A stretch of DNA of 64,000 bases, taken from NCBI RefSeq assembly GCF_027944115.1, contig NZ_JAPJZI010000001.1, forward strand, positions 4,092,001 through 4,156,000. Direction: 5' to 3'. Both the position numbers and the translations under genes were made by a program. The first letter of the stretch is position 1, and the number at the start of each line of letters is the position of its first letter. The DNA is from Hoeflea prorocentri (lineage in GTDB: Bacteria > Pseudomonadota > Alphaproteobacteria > Rhizobiales > Rhizobiaceae). Positions 27,103 through 35,410 of this stretch are shown piece by piece. The notes under the pieces are model-generated. The model was not told the DNA's origin. It saw nothing but the letters and a program-made list of their open reading frames with translations, and did no database searches.

Positions 27103-27846
27103 CTAGACCGCGCGATTTTCCGCGTCGGCCTGCAGGGCAGCGTCGGGCCTGTGCGCCATTCTTATCCGACAGATTTCTCCCGCATATTCATCAAGCGCCC
27201 TTATTCCATTGGGGCTCATGGTATAAATGCCGGTCGCCACACGTTCGAACCAGCCATAGTGGTTATCCGCCATCAGACGACGTGCGCCTGAAACGCCTGA
27301 GCCTTCGGCAACCTTTGCGGCCTTGGTCGGACCGTTTTCGTCAAGCAGGATAAGGCAACGCAGCGCATCCTGGCGATAGGCCGTTATCAGCCCGTTGCGG
27401 GTGGACCCGCCTGTATTGGGATCACCTTCAAGCCTTGCGAACTCACGCAGCAACCGCGCCGTGCGTCGTGGAACCTTGCGGGGTTGATAAGGTCCCGGAT
27501 CGATGTGTATCTCGGTATGGCCGTCCCGCAACCGGACCGTGATCAGCCCAAGTCCGAGACGCCGGCACAGCTTCCTATTCCGACGCAGCGCCGCCAAAAA
27601 ACTGCGACCCGTCAAACGCGGCACCGCCACATAAACCGCATCGCTTACACTCAGACGTTCGACGGCCTGATGAAACAATGCCAGCGAGAAACCTGCCTTC
27701 ATCTCGACGATGACCGGCTCCTCATCGCCTCGCACGGCGACGACGTCCGCCGCGCCGATCTCGCCCTTGACCTCGTAGCCCTGGGCCTCGAGCATGGATT
27801 TAACCGGAGCATAGAGATCCGTTTCACGGATTTTCACCTTAGCCAT
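27103..27846 (-). CDS. DUF2161 family protein, PD-(D/E)XK nuclease-like fold
   Basis: This 247-residue protein has at its N-terminus a restriction-endonuclease-like site: Asp34 in AADVVAV, then Glu48-x-Lys50 in VIVEMKAG, the D...ExK triad of PD-(D/E)XK enzymes. The C-terminal part (about 165-230) reads like a winged helix (KAAKVAEGSGVSGARRLMADNHYGWFERVATGIYTMS). The family is described as putative phosphodiesterases of unknown role. It is divergent from the HTH/membrane protein gene. Confidence 0.85.
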   Translation of the reverse strand: MAKVKIRETDLYAPVKSMLEAQGYEVKGEIGAADVVAVRGDEEPVIVEMKAGFSLALFHQAVERLSVSDAVYVAVPRLTGRSFLAALRRNRKLCRRLGLGLITVRLRDGHTEIHIDPGPYQPRKVPRRTARLLREFARLEGDPNTGGSTRNGLITAYRQDALRCLILLDENGPTKAAKVAEGSGVSGARRLMADNHYGWFERVATGIYTMSPNGIRALDEYAGEICRIRMAHRPDAALQADAENRAV

Positions 27847-27993
27847 GCCTTAAGAGATAGCGGCAATTGGTGAACAAACCGCAAGCGACTCAAAGGTGCG
27901 ATGTCGCTATGATGTCGGGACGGTGTCGTGGTCGTCAGGAATCTTTCCTGCCAACGTGGCGCGGTCGGAAACGACGCAACCAGGAGAAACGGA

Positions 27994-28464
27994 ATGTTCA
28001 TTCGCAAATTGCGGTTCGACAGAGGCTGGTCGCAGGAAACGCTGGCCGAGCTGAGTGGATTGAGCGTGAGGACGGTCCAACGCATCGAACGCGGCGGAAC
28101 GGCAAGCCTTGAAACGCTCGGCGCACTGGCAGCGGCGTTTGAGATGGATATTGCCGAACTGACCACGGAGATGGATATGTACAACAAACAAGGCAGCTCG
28201 GAGGAAGAGCGCGAGGCCATGGAATATGTTCGCGACATCAAGGGCTTCTATAGTCATCTGGCGCTTTACGTCACCGCGACGGCAGCCATGGGCATCACCA
28301 ATCTGTTTATCGGCTCCGCATATCCCTGGTTCCTTTGGCCGGCACTCGGCTGGGGCATGGGCGTTGCTGCTCACGGTGTGTCCGTCTTCGAAGTCTTCTC
28401 GGTTTTCGGCGTCGACTGGGAAAGGCGCCAGGTTGAAAAAAGGCTGCAGCGCAATCGCGGGTAA
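27994..28464 (+). CDS. XRE-type HTH protein with a two-helix membrane domain
   Basis: This 156-residue protein has an N-terminal helix-turn-helix (residues 2-55: LRFDRGWSQETLAELSGLSVRTVQRIERG) and a C-terminal 2TM domain (about 85-140: FYSHLALYVTATAAMGITNLF, WFLWPALGWGMGVAAHGVSVF). The layout suggests a membrane-tethered transcription regulator, but ligand and targets are unknown. The start at 27994 follows CAGGAG, and earlier in-frame codons lack a site. The MFS carrier gene follows by 48 bases in the same direction. Confidence 0.87.
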   Translation: MFIRKLRFDRGWSQETLAELSGLSVRTVQRIERGGTASLETLGALAAAFEMDIAELTTEMDMYNKQGSSEEEREAMEYVRDIKGFYSHLALYVTATAAMGITNLFIGSAYPWFLWPALGWGMGVAAHGVSVFEVFSVFGVDWERRQVEKRLQRNRG

Positions 28465-28512
28465 TGCACAAATGCGATAGACAATCCAGCCTGGCGGCAA
28501 TAGGGTCCGCCC

Positions 28513-29724
28513 ATGACCACTCCCCAGGCTCTGGATGGCTTCTACGCATGGAAGCGGCTGGCCGTTACGCTCGTAATTGCCATGGTCGCGAATGTCGGCA
28601 TGTGGGCGATCGTCGTCATCATGCCGGCTGTCCAGCAGGAATTCGATATCGATCGGGCGGACACATCCCTGCCCTACACGGTCACGATGATCGGCTTTGC
28701 CCTCGGCAGCGTCTTCATCGGCCGCGCCGTCGACCGCGTCGGCATTACATTGTCTCTGATCGGGGCTGCATTGTGTGTTGCTGCCGGGTACACGCTCGCT
28801 GCCGTCAGTACATCGGTCTACATGCTGTGCGCCTGCCAGTTGCTGATTGGGCTTGGCACCGCCGCCGGCTTCGGACCGCTGATCGCCGACATATCCCACT
28901 GGTTCATGAAGCGGCGCGGTATCGCGGTCGCCATAACGGCGAGCGGAAATTACCTGTCGGGAGCGATCTGGCCGATCCTGCTCAGCCCGGTGCTTGCCGC
29001 CGATGGCTGGCGCTCCGTCTATCTGATCCTTGCCGCCGTCACGCTCGTCACCCTTATTCCCCTGTCGCTGCTTTTGCGCCGCCGCATATCGTTTGAAGCA
29101 ACACAGAGCGCTGATGCCGTTGCGTCAGCCAACGCGCATTCGGTGCAGTTTTCCCCGCGCGCGCTGCAATGGATGCTGGTTGCCGCCGGTCTTGGCTGCT
29201 GCGTGGCCATGGCAATGCCGCAGGTCCATATCGTCTCGCTGTGCGTGGACCTGGGTTACGGGCCCGCCGCCGGCGCGGAAATGCTGTCGCTCATGCTGCT
29301 TGGCGGTGTCGGATCGCGCATTGTGTTCGGGCTGATTGCCGATCGCCTGGGCGGGGTGCCGACACTGCTGATCGGCTCAACGCTGCAATGTATTGCGCTG
29401 TTTTTCTACCTGCCCTTCGACGGGCTGGCCTCGCTCTATGTCGTCAGCCTCGTCTTCGGGCTGTCGCAGGGCGGCATCGTTCCGAGTTATGCGCTGATCG
29501 TGCGTGAATACATGCCGGCCCGCGAGGCCGGCCAGCGGGTCGGAATCGTCCTGATGGCGACGATTGTCGGCATGGCGATCGGCGGCTGGATGTCCGGCTG
29601 GATTTACGATCTGACCGGCTCTTACCAGATGGCTTTCATCAACGGCATTTTGTGGAATGTGATGAATATCGCCATCATGGCGACGATTTTCATGAAATCC
29701 CGCAGCCGCGCTCAGCCGGCCTGA
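28513..29724 (+). CDS. MFS transporter
   Basis: This 403-residue protein has 12 predicted membrane helices. The loop after helix 2 has GRAVDRVGI, a form of the MFS motif A, repeated after helix 8 as GLIADRLGG. It resembles the oxalate/formate and monocarboxylate-type groups (FGLSQGGIVPSYALIVREYMPAREAGQRVG). Substrate unknown. An AGGG lies before the ATG. It converges with the DUF302 gene. Confidence 0.88.
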   Translation: MTTPQALDGFYAWKRLAVTLVIAMVANVGMWAIVVIMPAVQQEFDIDRADTSLPYTVTMIGFALGSVFIGRAVDRVGITLSLIGAALCVAAGYTLAAVSTSVYMLCACQLLIGLGTAAGFGPLIADISHWFMKRRGIAVAITASGNYLSGAIWPILLSPVLAADGWRSVYLILAAVTLVTLIPLSLLLRRRISFEATQSADAVASANAHSVQFSPRALQWMLVAAGLGCCVAMAMPQVHIVSLCVDLGYGPAAGAEMLSLMLLGGVGSRIVFGLIADRLGGVPTLLIGSTLQCIALFFYLPFDGLASLYVVSLVFGLSQGGIVPSYALIVREYMPAREAGQRVGIVLMATIVGMAIGGWMSGWIYDLTGSYQMAFINGILWNVMNIAIMATIFMKSRSRAQPA

Positions 29725-29788
29725 TCAGCCGGCTTTGCACGTTTTAAACCAGTGCCCGATTGACGTCGCCGGCACTACCGAAGCAGGT

Positions 29789-30250
29789 CTAGTTTGCCGA
29801 GGCCTTGCCCGTCAGGTTCTTCAGTGCGCCGGTCATCAGGCCAACGCTTGGATGATCGGCCGGCAGGCCATGCGACTCGGCCATGGCGGCAGGAGAACGG
29901 TAAACCAGAACCGAACCATCATCCGCCTCGACAACGACAACACGAAGCGGCAAATCAAGACCGACCGCCGGCATGTCCCGTATCACCGGCGTTCCGAGTT
30001 TGGGGTTGCCGAAAATCAGAACTTCGTTGGCCGGAATATCCATTCCGATGTTGCGGCCGCCGGCGGCATGGTCGATGCGCGCGAAAACAGTGGCGCCGGC
30101 CGCTTCGACAGCCTGTTGAAGCCGGTCCATCGTATCTGCAACGGAGTGGGGGCTGGGCACTTTCATAAGATCATCCGCCGCCGTCGCCGCGCCGGTTGCC
30201 GCAATTGCCATGCCCGCGGCCAAAATGCCGGATTTTAAAAGCTTGCTCAT
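29789..30250 (-). CDS. DUF302 domain-containing exported protein
   Basis: This 153-residue protein has a Sec signal peptide (SGILAAGMAIAATGAATAADD, cleavage near residue 26). A DUF302 domain follows, with SVADTMDRLQQAVEAAGATVFARIDHAAGG and EVLIFGNPKLGTPVI. The domain is small and of unknown function; copies are often secreted. ATG 30250 is preferred by signal-peptide length. ATG 30271 has no ribosome site. Confidence 0.88.
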   Translation of the reverse strand: MSKLLKSGILAAGMAIAATGAATAADDLMKVPSPHSVADTMDRLQQAVEAAGATVFARIDHAAGGRNIGMDIPANEVLIFGNPKLGTPVIRDMPAVGLDLPLRVVVVEADDGSVLVYRSPAAMAESHGLPADHPSVGLMTGALKNLTGKASAN

Positions 30251-30404
30251 CAGTTTTTTCGCTCTTTCCATTTGTTCGTTGCCGATCCATCCGGCGCTGC
30301 CATTTCGGGGAGCGATTGTGGCGGAACTTCGTTGCGGCAGGCAATTCTTCCTGATAGGCAACCGGCATCGCGCGATATAACGAAAAGTTGAAGCGGAGGG
30401 CATC

Positions 30405-30794
30405 ATGCACACGGGTTCATGCCTTTGCGGAAAGGTCACTTTCAAGGTTTCCGGAGACCTGCCCGCGCCGAGCGCCTGTCATTGTTCGCAATGCCGCAAA
30501 CACTCCGGGCATTTCGAGGCATCGACGGATGTTCCGCGTTCGGCGGTCACCGTTCAGGGCGAAGACCACGTCACCTGGTTTCACTCCTCTGAGAAGGTGC
30601 GGCGCGGGTTTTGTTCACATTGCGGTTCGTCGCTGTTCTGGGATCCGCTTGACCGCGAAAAGCACGACTGGACGGCCATTGCCATGGGTGCCTTCGACAC
30701 GCCCACGGGTACACACTTGGAACGCCATATATTTGTTGCCGACAAGGGCGACTATTACGACATCGCGGACGGCCTGCCTCAAAATGAAAAATAG
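30405..30794 (+). CDS. GFA family protein (CENP-V/GFA domain)
   Basis: This 129-residue zinc protein is of the glutathione-dependent formaldehyde-activating enzyme family. The zinc cysteines are all visible: Cys6, Cys8, Cys25, Cys27, Cys30, Cys70 and Cys73 (SCLCGKV, CHCSQC, GFCSHCGS). Most members are not true formaldehyde enzymes, and the function is undetermined. It ends nine bases from the converging prephenate dehydratase gene. Confidence 0.92.
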   Translation: MHTGSCLCGKVTFKVSGDLPAPSACHCSQCRKHSGHFEASTDVPRSAVTVQGEDHVTWFHSSEKVRRGFCSHCGSSLFWDPLDREKHDWTAIAMGAFDTPTGTHLERHIFVADKGDYYDIADGLPQNEK

Positions 30795-30803
30795 GCCGGC
30801 TGG

Positions 30804-31670
30804 CTAATCGCCCCGCGCCTGTTCGCTGCGGAACGGGTGCGCATGATAAACGCCGAGAACCCGGACCTTGGTTGAGAAGAACTGAAGCTCCTCAAGCGCG
30901 AGCGCAACTCCTTTGTCGTCCGGATGACCCTCGATGTCGGCATAAAACTGTGTGGCCGTGAACTTGCCCTCGAGCTGATAGCTCTCCAGCTTGGTCATGT
31001 TCACGCCGTTCGTGGCAAAGCCGCCCATCGCCTTGTAAAGGGCGGCAGGCATATTGCGCACGTTGAAAACAAAGGTCGTGACGATCAGGTCATCTATGCT
31101 GCGTCTTTTTGCCCAGTCATTGTCCCGCGACAGGACTACAAAGCGGGTCACATTGGTGTCCGTGTCCTCGACATTTTCTTGCAGTGTCTCAAGGCCGTAA
31201 AGCTCCGAGGCCAGGCGCGGCGCAAGTGCCGCCATCGAGGGATCACCCAGTTCCGCAACCTGCCGCGCCGCCCCCGCCGTATCGCCGGCAACCACCGGCT
31301 GCCAACCGTTCTTGCGCACCACATTGCGACACTGACCGAGCGCGTGAATATGGCTGTGCACGGTGCGGATACCCGCAGGGTCGGCGCCGGGCAGGATCAG
31401 AAGCTGAAAATGGATCGGCATGAAATACTCGCCGACAATGTGCAGGTTCGATTCCGGCAGCATGTAGTGGATGTCGGCAACCCTGCCGGCGATCGTGTTT
31501 TCGATCGGCATCATCGCCAGGTCGGTCTGGCCGCTGGTCACGGCATTGAAAGCGTCTTCAAATGTCGGGCACGGCACCGGCTCCAGATCGGGAAACATAT
31601 CCCGGCTGGCCATATCGGAATTGGCGCCGAATTCGCCCTGAAAGGCGATCTTGCTTTTGTTTTCAGCCAT
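30804..31670 (-). CDS. pheA: prephenate dehydratase
   Basis: This 288-residue enzyme converts prephenate to phenylpyruvate in phenylalanine synthesis. The catalytic domain opens with KIAFQGEFGANSDMA and holds MMPIENTIAGRV and the DTNVTRFVVL motif, whose Thr-Arg-Phe is catalytic. The C-terminal ACT domain (about 200-280, with GGFATNGVNMTKLESYQ) binds phenylalanine for feedback control. There is no chorismate mutase part, as usual in rhizobia. It lies 43 bases downstream of kdsB on the same strand. Confidence 0.96.
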   Translation of the reverse strand: MAENKSKIAFQGEFGANSDMASRDMFPDLEPVPCPTFEDAFNAVTSGQTDLAMMPIENTIAGRVADIHYMLPESNLHIVGEYFMPIHFQLLILPGADPAGIRTVHSHIHALGQCRNVVRKNGWQPVVAGDTAGAARQVAELGDPSMAALAPRLASELYGLETLQENVEDTDTNVTRFVVLSRDNDWAKRRSIDDLIVTTFVFNVRNMPAALYKAMGGFATNGVNMTKLESYQLEGKFTATQFYADIEGHPDDKGVALALEELQFFSTKVRVLGVYHAHPFRSEQARGD

Positions 31671-31713
31671 TTATGGAACCGTCCAGCATGCTGTGTTGCA
31701 CAAACCCGGCGCG

Positions 31714-32451
31714 TTAGCGCGACAGAATGCGTCGTGCCCGCTCCAGATCGGCGGGAGTATCGACACCGAGGGGAACGGAGTCAACGATCGCGACATCGAT
31801 CCGCATGCCGGCTTCCAGCGCGCGCAGTTGCTCGAGCTTTTCGCGCTGTTCGAGCGTCGACGGCGCAAGAGCGACAAAACGAGACAAAGCGTCGCGGCGA
31901 TAGGCATAAAGGCCGATATGGTGGTAGAGTGGCCCCTCACCATGGGGTGCCGTCGCGCGGGTGAAATAGAGCGCCCTCATGCGGTCGGCAGACAGCGGTG
32001 AACCGACGACCTTGGTCACGTTCGGATCGAACTTTTCCCGCTCCTCGGTTATTTCGACGGCAAGCGTCGCGATGTCCGTGTCGGAGTTTTCGAGGGGCGC
32101 AAGCGCAGCCTGCACCACATGCGGTTCGATCGTCGGCAAATCCCCCTGGACATTGATAACAACGTCGAATTTGCCTTCCGAATCAATAATTTCGAGAGCC
32201 TCGTGTATTCGGTCCGAACCCGATGCATGGTCCGTGCGGGTCATCACCGCCTCAAATCCTGCCGCCCCGACGGCGCTCGCGACCTCGGGACTGTCCGTTG
32301 CGATGACCACCGGCCCGACCTGCGCTTCACCGGCCCGGCGGGCCACGTGAACGATCATCGGTTCGCCGGCGATGTCGGCAAGCACTTTTCCCGGTAAACG
32401 GCTCGAGCCCAACCGCGCCGGGATAAGCACCAGATTTGATTGGGACGCCAT
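31714..32451 (-). CDS. kdsB: 3-deoxy-manno-octulosonate cytidylyltransferase
   Basis: This 245-residue enzyme activates Kdo with CTP for lipopolysaccharide core synthesis. The nucleotide loop [18 protein letters not shown] opens the protein. [13 protein letters not shown] carries the metal-binding aspartate, and [12 protein letters not shown] and EQLRALE are typical. The start at 32451 is taken at the conserved N-terminus. Divergent from cycM. Confidence 0.96.
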   Translation of the reverse strand: MASQSNLVLIPARLGSSRLPGKVLADIAGEPMIVHVARRAGEAQVGPVVIATDSPEVASAVGAAGFEAVMTRTDHASGSDRIHEALEIIDSEGKFDVVINVQGDLPTIEPHVVQAALAPLENSDTDIATLAVEITEEREKFDPNVTKVVGSPLSADRMRALYFTRATAPHGEGPLYHHIGLYAYRRDALSRFVALAPSTLEQREKLEQLRALEAGMRIDVAIVDSVPLGVDTPADLERARRILSR

Positions 32452-32603
32452 GATTGATTCCAAAAGTGAGCCCGGCAGGTCAAAGACTTATTGGACTGGT
32501 TATAAACAGTGTTGCAACGGCCAAGCAAAAGACATAGGTTCCGCGCGAAATCAAGACTGGGCCGGCTTCGGGGATGTGCCGGCAGGACAAGGAGCCCTTG
32601 AGA

Positions 32604-33362
32604 ATGAACTCCTCCTTCTTCAACGCAGCCGCCGGCGCTTTCCTGGCGGTCGTGTTCGTTGTTTTCACCGTCTCAATCGCATCGGATTCCATCTTCCATT
32701 CCAGCGAGCCGGAAACGGAGGGTTTCGCGCTTGAGGCCAGTGAGGGCGGTCCCGCGACCGCCGCCGCGGAGGCCGATGAAGGTCTGCCGCCCATCGCACC
32801 GCTGCTTGCCAGCGCCAGCCTTGAGGGCGGCGAGCGTGCCTTCCGCAAGTGTGTGGCCTGCCACACTGTCGAAGAGGGCGGCGCCAACAAGGTCGGCCCG
32901 AACCTTTGGAATATCGTCAACAAGCCGGTCGCTTCGGTCGACAGTTTCGGTTACTCGACAGCCATGACGGATTACGCGCAGGGCGGCGAAACAAAGTGGA
33001 ACTACGAAAACCTCAACGCCTTCATCGAAAATCCGCGTAAATATATGCGCGGCACCGCCATGGGTTTTGCCGGCATCAAGAAAGAGGGAGAGCGGGCTGA
33101 CGTTATCGCCTATCTGCGTTCGCTGTCCAACGATCCCGCACCACTGCCGTCGGCGGATCAACCTGCAGCCGAAGAAGCTTCCGCCCCAACGGAAGAAACC
33201 ACGGCTGCCGCTGCCGAGGAACCCGCTGCGGCCACGGCCGAGGATTCCAGCACCGCTGATACGGACGCAACCGCAGAGACCGACACGTCCCAGACACCCG
33301 CACAGGCGGATGACGCGGCGGCCGGTGACGACAGCGGTTCAACCGAAACGAACAGCGAATAG
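32604..33362 (+). CDS. cycM: membrane-anchored cytochrome c, CycM type
   Basis: This 252-residue protein has an uncleaved N-terminal helix (residues 8-27), then a class I cytochrome c domain. Its haem site is CVACH (Cys83, Cys86, His87), and Met153 in GTAM is the distal ligand. It carries electrons from the bc1 complex to cytochrome oxidase. The part after residue about 178 is an unusual tail of some 75 residues, almost only Ala, Glu, Thr, Asp and Ser, and probably disordered. AGGAG precedes the ATG. Confidence 0.92.
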   Translation: MNSSFFNAAAGAFLAVVFVVFTVSIASDSIFHSSEPETEGFALEASEGGPATAAAEADEGLPPIAPLLASASLEGGERAFRKCVACHTVEEGGANKVGPNLWNIVNKPVASVDSFGYSTAMTDYAQGGETKWNYENLNAFIENPRKYMRGTAMGFAGIKKEGERADVIAYLRSLSNDPAPLPSADQPAAEEASAPTEETTAAAAEEPAAATAEDSSTADTDATAETDTSQTPAQADDAAAGDDSGSTETNSE

Positions 33363-33384
33363 CTTCACGCAAATGTGTAGCTTC

Positions 33385-33411
33385 AAAAGCCGGGTCCGCC
33401 CGGCTTTTTTG
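33385..33411 (+). terminator. intrinsic terminator after cycM
   Basis: A GCCGGG/CCCGGC stem with a four-base loop (TCCG) is preceded by four A and followed by six T (33405-33410). It lies 22 bases after the cycM stop. Confidence 0.9.
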
Positions 33412-33541
33412 TTGTTTGGCGCGCACGATGCCGAATCGTGCCTGTTCTTTGTCACAATTTGCCCTATGGTGAGCTTGGGCGACGCTACGATTTGCAGCCC
33501 GAGCCGGCACAGGGCTCCGCCGGATATTCAGGAGGTCGTTT

Positions 33542-35407
33542 TTGACGGTTTTTGCACTGTTTGAACGAAAAACACCCGCCGTGGCACTGACCGCCACATT
33601 GCTTGCAGCACTGTTTTCATCAATTCCAACCGAATCATCACATGCAGAAGACGTGACCTGGCATCACGGAAGCGCGCTGATCGGCGAACTGAAGTATCCA
33701 CCCGACTTCAAGCGCTTTGACTATGTCAATCCGGACGCGCCGAAGGGCGGGCGGGTCAATGTCTCTGCCAACGGGTCTTTCGATTCGCTCAATCCGATTC
33801 TCGCCAAGGGCGAAATGGCGGAAGGTCTCGGACTGGTTTTTGAAACCCTGATGACACCCTCGCTCGATGAGATCGCATCGGATTACGGCCTGCTGGCTGA
33901 AGCGGTCAGCTATCCGGATGACTATTCATCAGCCACCTACCGGCTGCGCAGCGAGGCGCGCTGGCATGACGGAATGCCGGTGACGCCGGAGGATGTCATA
34001 TGGAGTTTCGAACAGGCCGTGGAACTCGACCCCCAACGGCAGTTCTACTACCAGCATGTCACCGCCGCCGAAAAAACCGCAGACAATGAAGTCACCTTCA
34101 CATTCGATGAAAAGAACAATCGTGAACTGCCGAAGATTGTCGGCCAGTTGCTGATCCTTCCCAAACACTGGTGGGAAGGAAAGGACAGCGCCGGCAAGCA
34201 GCGCTCGATCGCTGCCACAACCCTGGAGCCGCCGATGGGATCAGGACCCTACCGGATTTCGCGCGTCTCGCCCGGTTCAACCGTGATGTTCCAACGTGTC
34301 GAAGATTACTGGGGTCTGGACCTGCCGGTAAATATCGGCAGCAACAATTTCGGCGCGATCCAGTACAGCTATTTCGCCGACCGCAATGTGGAGTTTGAAG
34401 CCTTCAAGGCCGGCGAAACAGACTTCTGGGTGGAGAACGCGGCCCGGCGCTGGGCCAATGACTACACGTTCCCGGCCGTCAGAGACGGGCGCGTTGTGCG
34501 TGAAGAACTGGAAAACCCGTATCGTTCGTCAGGCGTACTGGTGGGTTTCATTCCCAATCTGCGCCGCGAGAAGTTTCAGGACCCGCTGGTGCGCAAGGCG
34601 TTGAACCACGCCTTCGACTTCGAGGAACTCAACCGCACGATCTTTTTCGATCAGTATCAGCGTATAGACAGCTTCTTTTACGGCAGTGAGCTTGCGTCAG
34701 GCGGAATGCCGGAAGGCCGGGTTCTCGAAATCCTCGAATCCGTGCGCGACAAACTGCCGGAAGAGGTGTTCACCGCTGCCTACGCCAATCCGGTCGGTGG
34801 CGACCCGCAGAAGCTGCGCAACAATCTGCGCGAGGCCGTGAAGCTGTTCCGGGAAGCCGGCTATCAGATCAAAGACGGCAAGATGGTCAATGCCGAAACG
34901 GGTGAACCATTTACCTTCGAGATTCTGCTGAACGGCCCGATCATCGAACGCGTGGCATTGCCCTATGTCGAGAATCTCAAGAGGATCGGTATTGACGCAA
35001 CCGTACGCTCGGTCGATCCGGCACAATACGCCAACCGTGAGCGCAGCAGGGATTTCGACGTCATCTATTCGGGCTGGGCGCAATCGTTGTCGCCAGGCAA
35101 CGAACAATTCGAATACTGGGGCTCGGAAGCGGCTGATCGTGAAGGCTCGGCCAACTATGCAGGCATTGCCGACGAAGGCATTGACGAGTTGATCAGGAAG
35201 ATCGTCTTTGCCTCTGACCGGGACGAACTCATTGCCGCGACAAAGGCTCTGGACATCGCCCTGCTGGCGCATCAGTTCGTCATTCCGAGCTACACCTCAC
35301 GTGTCGCGCGGGTTGCCTACTCAAGCAAGCTCAAACACCCGGACCCGCTGCCGACCTATTCCATCGGATTTCCCCCTATCTGGTGGTCCGCGGACGCAGC
35401 GAACTAG
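33542..35407 (+). CDS. yejA: peptide-type ABC transporter substrate-binding protein (family 5), first YejA paralogue
   Basis: This 621-residue periplasmic binding protein of the YejA/oligopeptide group has a Sec signal that ends near SSHA/ED (about residue 35). The mature N-terminus GELKYPPDFKRFDYVNPDAPKGG and WHDGMPVTPEDVIWSF are signature segments. The start is TTG 33542, six bases after a perfect AGGAGG; no ATG or GTG fits as well. Three bases separate its stop from the second paralogue. With yejB-E-F it should import peptides or peptide-nucleotides such as microcin C. Confidence 0.93.
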   Translation: MTVFALFERKTPAVALTATLLAALFSSIPTESSHAEDVTWHHGSALIGELKYPPDFKRFDYVNPDAPKGGRVNVSANGSFDSLNPILAKGEMAEGLGLVFETLMTPSLDEIASDYGLLAEAVSYPDDYSSATYRLRSEARWHDGMPVTPEDVIWSFEQAVELDPQRQFYYQHVTAAEKTADNEVTFTFDEKNNRELPKIVGQLLILPKHWWEGKDSAGKQRSIAATTLEPPMGSGPYRISRVSPGSTVMFQRVEDYWGLDLPVNIGSNNFGAIQYSYFADRNVEFEAFKAGETDFWVENAARRWANDYTFPAVRDGRVVREELENPYRSSGVLVGFIPNLRREKFQDPLVRKALNHAFDFEELNRTIFFDQYQRIDSFFYGSELASGGMPEGRVLEILESVRDKLPEEVFTAAYANPVGGDPQKLRNNLREAVKLFREAGYQIKDGKMVNAETGEPFTFEILLNGPIIERVALPYVENLKRIGIDATVRSVDPAQYANRERSRDFDVIYSGWAQSLSPGNEQFEYWGSEAADREGSANYAGIADEGIDELIRKIVFASDRDELIAATKALDIALLAHQFVIPSYTSRVARVAYSSKLKHPDPLPTYSIGFPPIWWSADAAN

Positions 35408-35410
35408 GCT

